The position numbers were made by a program, and so were the translations under genes. This document shows positions 7,140 through 12,500 of a DNA stretch of 12,500 nucleotides, piece after piece. How positions within the stretch are numbered: the stretch's first letter is position 1; every line of letters starts with the position of its first letter. Source of the DNA: Chrysomallon squamiferum (taxonomy: Eukaryota; Mollusca; Gastropoda; Neomphalida; Peltospiridae); assembly GCA_012295275.1 (NCBI GenBank), contig CM022675.1, positions 12,515,253-12,527,752 of the forward strand, written 5' to 3'. The notes beneath the pieces are model-generated. The model ran no database searches. It was not told the DNA's origin and saw nothing but the letters and a program-made list of their open reading frames with translations.

Positions 7140-7440
7140 TAACTTTCGTACTTCACCGGTCCTAATAAATTATGTTAATGAGTTAAAAGCAATTTCCTTT
7201 GATCTATCAGAGCTGCAGTGTTTTCCCAATCTTGCTACCACTTCTAGCTTTCTTTCGACTGTTTCTTCTGTTCTTGAGTTGTGTTTGTTTATAAATTTGA
7301 ACTGTAAGAGTATCCTCTTCACTCTTTACTCCAGTCATTCCAGGTCTGGGTGGAACTTCTCTGAAACAAAACTTTCTTTGTAAGAATTCTCTTCATTTCA
7401 GACTCACTGCACTGTGCTCTTTATCATTCACTCGACTTGA
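7140..7440. other. Balanced-composition island between T-rich tracts
   Basis: Composition becomes more even here, with few homopolymers, several CpG (TTCGTACTTCACCGG near 7146) and a possible 36-nt exon at 7344-7379. No long frame is present. Confidence 0.5.
7344..7379 (+). other. Possible 36-nt micro-exon
   Basis: The acceptor side has a long pyrimidine tract (CTCTTCACTCTTTACTCCAG then TCATTCCAG ending at 7343). The donor side is TTT|GTAAGAAT at 7380. Two of three frames are open. In the frame required after the 2676-2724 exon the joining codon is GGT, followed by LGGTSLKQNFL and one left-over base. Thirty-six bases are often open by chance, so support is weak. Confidence 0.2.
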
Positions 7441-7944
7441 AAGAAATTCGCTTGTTTTTCTTTCCTTCCATTTTTTTGTTTCTTTTTGTTTGGGGTGGTT
7501 TTGTTCATTTATGTTTATGTTTTATTCTGCTTATTTTTTGGCTGTTTATTATTATTATTTTATTTTATTTTATTTTTTTCAAATTTTTATTTTGATAGAA
7601 TAATTTGATTATTATTTTATTTTTTTATTTTTAAAACATTTTTCATGGGTAATTTCAAAGAAAGATTTTTATTGTTTTCATTTTATTTTATTTTGCGCAG
7701 TAATTCTGACAGAATTCGTTACTTCCTCCTCCATTTAAAATTTTCATATTTCAAAGAAATTTGTTCTTTCTTATTTCTTATTTCTTTTTTCTTTTTTTTT
7801 GACAAATATTGTGGTGGAGTAATATCAATAAATTTTTTGTTTTCATTGTCATCTTAAATTTTCTCCTAAACTGTATTTTTAATGTGACTTGAAGTCTAAT
7901 AGTATTAATATAGTATTAGTAGAAAAAATCAGCTTTAAAACCTT
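7441..7944 (+). repeat. Second T-rich tract
   Basis: This continues the T-dominated composition, with (TTTTA)n at about 7556-7575 and many T5-T9 runs. The 70-codon frame at 7645-7857 is Phe/Leu/Ser-rich and is explained by this composition. Confidence 0.7.
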
Positions 7945-8202
7945 AGAAATACTACTATTATTATTATTATTATTACTGATAACATCATTACTATTATTAC
8001 TATTAATAATTATTATTTTATTACTATCATCATCATCATCTTTATTTTTATCTATATTATCATTATCAACATCTTTATCCTATATTTATTATCAATGTCA
8101 CTATTGTCATCAGTTTCACTATTTCTGTTAATAAAATATAATCATTTTTTTATTAGCATCATTATCATTAACTTACCTTCAGTATTATTATTATTATTAT
8201 TA

Positions 8203-8247
<45 letters not shown>

Positions 8248-8275
8248 GTTATTGTTATTATTATTGTTATTGTGT
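7945..8275 (+). repeat. ATT/ATC/GTT triplet low-complexity block
   Basis: Triplet tracts include an ATT run near 7953-7977, ATC steps at 8026-8040, a nearly pure ATT tract at 8183-8247 with one phase slip, then GTT interruptions to 8272. Frames at 7889-8131 and 8095-8310 read it as poly-Leu, poly-Ile and poly-Ser and are not credible genes. Confidence 0.93.
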
Positions 8276-8470
8276 GTCACTCTGAGGGTCTCACACCACA
8301 GTTAAGGTGAGAACATAAACAACAATGTTTCATCAGAAACGTGTTTGTTATCTGAACCTGTCTTGTTCTCTGACACTCTATCACTAAACACTGATTTCTT
8401 ATCAAACCTGATAAATCATTCTCCCATTAGGGAGAGCAGACAGGGGAGATAACCTTTTTGAACTGACAAA
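8276..8470. promoter_or_regulatory. Unique island with clustered GATA motifs
   Basis: Four GATA-type hexamers fall within 115 bp: TTATCT (8348-8353), TTATCA (8399-8404), TGATAA (8409-8414) and AGATAA (8457-8462). The middle two form a perfect TTATCA-AACC-TGATAA inverted pair. It is followed by TCTCCC-ATTA-GGGAGA (8420-8435), another inverted repeat with a 4-nt spacer. A 5' splice-like AAG|GTGAGAAC also occurs at 8307, without a good acceptor. The cluster could be a small enhancer, but GATA hexamers are frequent in AT-rich DNA. Confidence 0.25.
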
Positions 8471-8551
8471 TCCAAAAAAATAAAGAAAACAAAAAATAAA
8501 CAAGGTAAAGAGAAATATTTATAAAGAGTTACAAAAGTAAAACTTTCAGGT
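8471..8551. other. A-rich spacer
   Basis: A-rich sequence leading into the CAG/CAA block. Nothing further was identified. Confidence 0.5.
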
Positions 8552-8690
8552 ATGCAGCAACAACAGCAGCAGTTGCACCACCATCACCAACAAAAACAGC
8601 AGCAGTAAGAACAATAGCAGCAACAACAACAGTCACAAGGACCACAGTAATGATGATAAGCTTTATAGTGATGATAAAAATAACAGATAA
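8552..8690 (+). repeat. Imperfect CAG/CAA/CAC/GAT triplet block
   Basis: The + strand is dominated by CAG, CAA, CAC and AAC triplets to about 8640, then GAT/TGA steps to about 8690. An ATG at 8552 opens a short frame that reads MQQQQQQLHHHHQQKQQQ and stops at 8606-8608. This resembles a Gln/His-rich homopolymer of the kind found in regulatory proteins. A TTTCAG acceptor-like string precedes it, but there is no pyrimidine tract and no continuing frame, so a degenerate triplet repeat is the safer reading. Confidence 0.8.
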
Positions 8691-8730
8691 TGATAATCTC
8701 ATTATATTTCCCTTACATTTTTTATGATAT

Positions 8731-8900
<170 letters not shown>

Positions 8901-9240
8901 ACCCAAAACAACATAATGATATTTAAATTTAACAAAATACCATATCATAAAGATGACACTGGCATGATATATGAAGTATTATAATGTTCAAGAATCCTGT
9001 ACATTCATGAAGTGAGGTAATTTGCGAAGACCGTTGCATACAGATTAATATTTCACCTCCTTCCAGCTCCAGTCTTTGTAATTACAGTGTGGGTTAAGTT
9101 TGATATCTTACCCTGTAGTTACTCTTGTTATTATTCAATTATTATAACTCTCTCTGAATGCTGAAGGGCTCCATACTTATAATGTAAATATTCTAGTTTT
9201 TACATTTTTTAAAGGTTTGGTATAGTTATTATGTTTACGT
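8901..9240. other. Unique sequence, no gene identified
   Basis: Non-repetitive. A minus-strand 5' splice-like CTACAGG|GTAAGATAT ends at 9112, and a + strand acceptor-like CACCTCCTTCCAG ends at 9066. All frames of a short minus-strand exon at the former contain stops, so neither is called. Confidence 0.55.
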
Positions 9241-9480
9241 TTTAGCACTCATAGTTATGCTTTACAATAGTTTAAAATAATTGTTATAATCATTATTGTT
9301 ATTGTTATTATAAATCCTTATCTTGAGTTCAAAGATTAATAATGTAAAAAGATAGAAAAAAAAAGAACAAGTAAACAAACAAACAAATAAACAAATATAT
9401 AATAGAAAAAAGGAAAAGAAATTAAAAAAAAAAAAAAAATCCAAGGTAAAATAAACAGTTAAATATAAACATTATTAAAA
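9241..9480. repeat. ATT triplets followed by A-rich low complexity
   Basis: ATTGTT triplets lie at about 9283-9312. They are followed by A-rich DNA with AAAC steps (about 9373-9395) and a run of 16 A (9424-9439). There is no adjacent retroposed gene or SINE body recognisable to claim the A-run as a retrotransposon tail. The minus-strand 60-codon frame here is poly-Phe-like and spurious. Confidence 0.7.
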
Positions 9481-9720
9481 ATTAGATAATAATTATTATT
9501 ATGACAGTGATCAATATTAAATCTTTATTAGCTCTGCTAATACTACTACTACTTCAATTAATATTAATATGATCATCATTATTATCTTTATCATGGTTAT
9601 TAGTATCATTATCATAGTGATAATTATTATTACTGTTATTATTATTATTATTACTTGTTTTGTAATTTTTGTTATTATTATTTTTATTATTATTATTAGT
9701 TATTATTATTATTATTATAA
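9481..9720 (+). repeat. Second ATT/ATC triplet block
   Basis: Irregular ATT, ATC, ACT and GTT triplets, mirroring the composition of the block at 7945-8275. The Ile-rich frame at 9569-9781 derives from it. Confidence 0.85.
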
Positions 9721-9780
9721 GTCTTCCTCTTGTTGTTTTTATTGTTACCTTCCATCTTTGTTTTCCTGTTCTCCATATTA

Positions 9781-10080
9781 ACCACAGCAGTAATTGATTT
9801 CAGCGTATGAAAGTAAAAACACACAGTGATGAAATTCCGCGCTGACATGTAAACTTGAGAAGAATTTGTGTGAAAGTTTAGAAGGTTTACAGCACGAGAC
9901 TTGTTATCAGAGTTTCACCACTTGTTTAATCAGCAGCATCTCGCAATCTTACACCAGCCAGCTTTTAAACATGTGACTGCTCCAGTCTATCATGTGACAA
10001 ATTCATTTGACCTCTGACACCTCAGCTAAGAAAGCAATCAATTAAATGAGGATTAAAGAGGGTGGGGATCTTTAATAAAA
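9781..10080. promoter_or_regulatory. Unique island with paired E-boxes, possible cis-regulatory module
   Basis: A 300-bp non-repetitive island between low-complexity blocks. CATGTGAC occurs at 9970-9977 and 9991-9998, exactly 21 bp (two helical turns) apart. Ten bases downstream, TGACCTCTGACAC (10008-10020) reads on the minus strand as GTGTCA-G-AGGTCA, similar to a nuclear-receptor direct repeat with one-base spacing. An AT-rich homeodomain-like ATCAATTAAA follows at about 10038-10047. This motif arrangement is compatible with an enhancer or promoter, but nothing in the sequence proves activity. Confidence 0.25.
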
Positions 10081-10088
10081 AAACAACA

Positions 10089-10162
<74 letters not shown>
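10089..10162 (+). repeat. Compound microsatellite (AC)11(AT)7(AG)19
   Basis: Three contiguous pure dinucleotide runs: AC at 10089-10110, AT at 10111-10124 and AG at 10125-10162. Phase is unbroken, so every unit starts with A and only the second base changes. Confidence 0.98.
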
Positions 10163-10166
<4 letters not shown>

Positions 10167-10389
10167 AATTTTTTTTTGACATGTAATGTAATATGTTTTT
10201 TTTACTTATTTCCTTCCTTTTATCTTTTTTAACGTCTTTCATTCATTCTTTCTTTCTTTCTGTTTCTTATTCACTTCTATTCTTATTTTTAAAGTAATTT
10301 TATATAAATATATATAAATGTATAGTTATAAATGTATATAATGAATGTGTGTGTGTATATATGGAAGCAGTATTCTTATCGACATAACC
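10163..10389. repeat. AT/TTTC/TG low complexity
   Basis: T-rich sequence with TTTC tetranucleotides (10247-10260), then TATAAATATA and AATGTATA steps and a short (TG)n-TATATA run (10347-10361). No gene. Confidence 0.7.
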
Positions 10390-10419
10390 TATGCATATAC
10401 ATAATATTATGTATGCATA
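10390..10419. repeat. Interrupted palindrome
   Basis: ATACATAAT|ATTATGTAT (10397-10414) is a perfect 18-bp palindrome. After a 2-nt bulge on the left it continues with TATGC (10390-10394) opposite GCATA (10415-10419). It is a cruciform candidate in DNA. Confidence 0.6.
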
Positions 10420-11054
10420 TATGTCTTTGAATATGCATTTTAAAATATAGGTTCTTGTTCAAAACAAAAAAAGCATCCCCCTCAAAAAAAAAAAAAGGAC
10501 CTCCAAAAATTTGGTTCATTACCGCAATCAGCAAGTTGTATTTACATAATTTAAAATTTTCCTCAAACAGGGCGTATGAACTATTAATTTGAAAATGCAG
10601 AAAATGTTGCAATATAAAAAACAATAAATAGAAACAAACAAAGAAAAAACAGGATGTGGTAAAATATATCAAATGTACACAAAGCTGGAGCAAAGAATTA
10701 AAAGATTAAAATGGCTGCTACTTTTCAAACGACTTCACTTTTTTTTATTCAAATTTGATATCGTGAACAAAAAGTGTGAACTGCTTTAACACGACTCCTA
10801 GTCTGCTTAAATTAAAATCACATTTGAAAACCTCACACAAAGAGGTAAAGAAAAAAAAGAAAAGAAAGAAAGAAAGAAAGAAAGCAAAAAATATTTTGTT
10901 TACCAATTTGAAAATAAATTTGTAAGTGTTTGAATTATGACAATATTTCCAAAAATTCTGATGAAATAATGTTAAGTTTAATAATTATGACAATAAAATA
11001 CACAGTCATGTGCGTACTTTATGAAATACATATACCTATACTACAGGCTTGTTG
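10420..11054. other. AT-rich sequence, no gene identified
   Basis: Contains an A-run (about 10485-10496), an A/G-rich patch ending in five GAAA units (10864-10883), and otherwise unique AT-rich DNA. The minus-strand frame at 10376-10693 (105 codons, Phe- and Cys-containing, no domain) and the + frame starting at 10930 lack any recognisable feature and are not called. Confidence 0.6.
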
Positions 11055-11178
11055 CACATGCAAAATTATACATGTACACATTCTCATACATACATCATAC
11101 ATGCTTACACACATAAATATATACACATACATTTACATACATATATACACATATATATTCATACAATTACATACATAC
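11055..11178 (+). repeat. Irregular CATA/CACA block leading into minisatellite
   Basis: ACATACAT and ACACATA steps without fixed period, probably the diverged edge of the array that follows. Confidence 0.8.
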
Positions 11179-11490
11179 ATTCATATATACATATACACAC
11201 ACATACAATTACATGTATACATTCATATATACATAGACACACATACAGTTACATGTATGCATTCATATATACATAGACACACGCATACAATTATACATAC
11301 ATTCATATATACATAGACACACACATACAATTACATGTATACATTCATATATACATAGACACACATACAATTACATGTATACATTCATATATACATAGAC
11401 ACACACAATTACATGTATACATCCATATATACATAGACACACACAATTACATGTATACATTCATATATACATAGACACATATACCCACAC
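11179..11490 (+). repeat. CATA-rich minisatellite, units 38, 40 and 42 bp
   Basis: The unit resembles ATTCATATATACATAGACAC-(AC)n-ATACAATTACATGTATAC. Starts are at 11179, 11221, 11261, 11301, 11343, 11383, 11421 and 11459 (partial), giving lengths 42, 40, 40, 42, 40, 38 and 38. Length varies in 2-bp steps within the ACAC part. Most junctions contain the palindrome ATGTATACAT. Frames through it (10930-11316, 11049-11276) are compositional. Confidence 0.95.
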
Positions 11491-11880
11491 ACATCTGTAT
11501 TCGGCCTGACACACACACAAGTACTGTAAACAGACAGGTACAAGAACATTTCACTTCAGCTACTTGCCAGCGATACAAAAAAACATTAATGAACTGAGAT
11601 GGTTTAGTCTGTATTGGCAGGTATGAGATGATTCGGTGCTAATAGAAAGTGCATGAAAACAGGTGAATCGCATGAAAAATCTCGACAGTCACATTAAGAA
11701 GGCGACAAAAACATATTAATTACTGCTTCAGTGCGTCTCTATGTTCAGGTGAAACAGCGTCTCTCTCGCTAGCAGAATTGATGTGGGACAATCTCGGTGT
11801 ACATCTAAACATTACCACGATGTCTGGCTTTGATCATGTTTTTTTTATCTATCTCCTCTACTTGTTATTAACTTGATCAT
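11491..11880. other. Unique sequence with raised CpG, possible exon
   Basis: Balanced sequence with several CpG (around 11571, 11634, 11669, 11702, 11734, 11769). It has a direct repeat GCGTCTCT (11733 and 11757) and a possible exon at 11560-11620. No gene is otherwise identified. Confidence 0.5.
11560..11620 (+). other. Possible 61-nt exon
   Basis: The acceptor-like CATTTCACTTCAG ends at 11559 and a donor-like GGCAG|GTATGAG begins at 11621. One frame is open, starting at 11561 and ending on a codon boundary: YLPAIQKNINELRWFSLYWQ. The aromatic-rich composition is protein-like, but the frame extends only to stops at 11507 and 11624. Its entry phase does not match the exit phase of the exon candidates upstream. 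No family is recognised. Confidence 0.15.
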
Positions 11881-12254
11881 TACATCTTGATGAAAACACA
11901 TTCCTACACATTTCGACTTCATTACAGCTGCATAGGTGTTATGATACATAGTTTGAAAAAAAACAAAGATGGAGAAGATATTTGTGCAGATATTTGCCGT
12001 TTTTGTGATTTTTTGTTTTTTGGGGGCTTGTTTAATAAATGTAATTATGTTTGTGATATGACATATGCACACTGTAACATAAACATACACATGAATACGC
12101 ATACACATGCACAGACATGCATGCAACACAGACATGCATGCAAAAAGAAATGAATTCACAAGGTTCATTAAGAGATAGGTACATATATCAGTACAACTGG
12201 TTTTACACTAAGAATCTACTAAGCATACATAACAATATACAACTTACAAAAGAT
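11881..12254. other. Low-information sequence, no credible gene
   Basis: A minus-strand frame (11845-12168, 107 codons) and a + frame (11887-12153, 88 codons) overlap each other almost completely. Part of each is a reading of the CA/ATGC-rich segment at 12061-12145. Neither shows a domain or plausible composition. ACAGACATGCATGCA is duplicated at 12111-12125 and 12128-12142. Confidence 0.6.
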
Positions 12255-12300
12255 TAAAAATAAAAACAAAAATAAAATAAAATAAAATAAATAAAAACAG
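12255..12300 (+). repeat. (AAAAT)n low complexity
   Basis: AAAAC and AAAAT pentamers, with about four AAAAT units in a row, in an A-rich stretch. Confidence 0.85.
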
Positions 12301-12339
12301 AAAAAATAATAAATAGCATATAACTTATTCATGTCTCAG

Positions 12340-12495
12340 AAATACAGAGAGACACACACACACTTTGTATACAATACGTATTTCTATGACAGACAGACAG
12401 ACACACACACTTTGTATACAATACATATTTCTATGACAGACAGACAGACACACACACTTTGTATACAATTCATATTTCTGACAGACAGAGACTAA
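12340..12495 (+). repeat. 47-bp tandem repeat, about three copies, near window edge
   Basis: The conserved part ACTTTGTATACAATAC(A/G)TATTTC begins at 12362, 12409 and 12456, an exact 47-bp period. It is followed by TATGACAGACAGACAGACACACAC. The third copy loses TA before GACAGACAG (TTTCTGACAG). Each unit holds the palindrome TTGTATACAA (TTGTATACAATT in the third). The array may be truncated by the window. Confidence 0.95.
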
Positions 12496-12500
12496 TACAT

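Noticed and set aside
7889-8310. Leu/Ile-rich frames resembling membrane proteins
   Set aside because: Produced by ATT/ATC/TTA triplets. Hydrophobicity here reflects T at codon position two, not a real transmembrane protein.
9060-9180. Minus-strand exon ending in CTACAGG|GTAAGATAT at 9112
   Set aside because: The donor looks good, but every frame of the exon back to the nearest acceptor-like CAG contains a stop codon.
9424-9439. Poly(A) tail of a retroposed gene or SINE
   Set aside because: The run of 16 A sits in generally A-rich sequence with AAAC steps. No element body or flanking direct repeats were found.
10376-10693. 105-codon minus-strand frame
   Set aside because: AT-rich, Phe/Cys/Tyr-biased and passes through homopolymer A-runs. 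No domain, and length is attainable by chance in stop-poor low complexity.
10930-11316. 128-codon plus-strand frame, longest in the window
   Set aside because: Its first 40 or so codons are AT-rich with no recognised motif, and the rest is His/Ile/Thr/Tyr readout of the CATA minisatellite, also open in a second frame (11049-11276).
11845-12168. Overlapping 107-codon minus and 88-codon plus frames
   Set aside because: They occupy nearly the same bases on opposite strands, include simple repeat, show no domain, and have no splice or promoter support.

Overview
The window reads as non-coding DNA from a large, AT-rich, repeat-laden animal genome. It has no operons or bacterial ribosome-binding sites, no long open reading frame on either strand, many microsatellites and minisatellites, metazoan-type splice signals, and depleted CpG except in a few islets. 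The CA/CATA-rich blocks, the CAGA/CACA blocks and the compound (AC)n(AT)n(AG)n tract resemble what I associate with molluscs, perhaps cephalopods or gastropods. That assignment is an impression from repeat style; there is no marker gene.

Layout. 1-490: unique sequence with a candidate 52-nt exon (287-338). 495-840: a strongly decayed tandem repeat of about 32-51 bp. 913-950: two abutting hairpins. 1120-1725: a CpG-enriched islet with a 69-residue ORF. 1880-2145: CATA/CA-rich DNA. 2150-2730: unique sequence ending in a well-bounded 49-nt candidate exon (2676-2724). 3670-4345: a 38/39-bp minisatellite with 16 full copies and decaying flanks. 4670-4762: a 19-bp minisatellite. 4763-6720: mostly unique AT-rich DNA with a 32-bp tandem repeat (5893-5979) and a bipartite inverted repeat (6185-6233). 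6720-7860: very T-rich on the + strand, broken by a less biased island at 7140-7440 that contains a possible 36-nt micro-exon. 7945-8275: degenerate ATT/ATC/GTT triplets. 8276-8470: a GATA-motif island. 8552-8690: CAG/CAA triplets. 8734-8831: (TC)49. 9781-10080: unique sequence with paired E-boxes. 10089-10162: (AC)11(AT)7(AG)19. 11055-11490: a CATA-rich 38/40/42-bp minisatellite. 11510-11880: unique sequence with another possible exon. 12340-12495: a 47-bp tandem repeat reaching almost to the window edge.

No gene can be named. The most informative coding hint is that the exon candidates at 287-338 and 2676-2724 stay open when joined in phase (17 + 16 codons), and the possible exon at 7344-7379 is also open in the next required phase. 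If real, most of the window is intron of a + strand gene. If not, it is intergenic repeat-rich DNA. No previously undescribed molecular system is evident. The more interesting material is repeat architecture and two small unique islands that may be regulatory.
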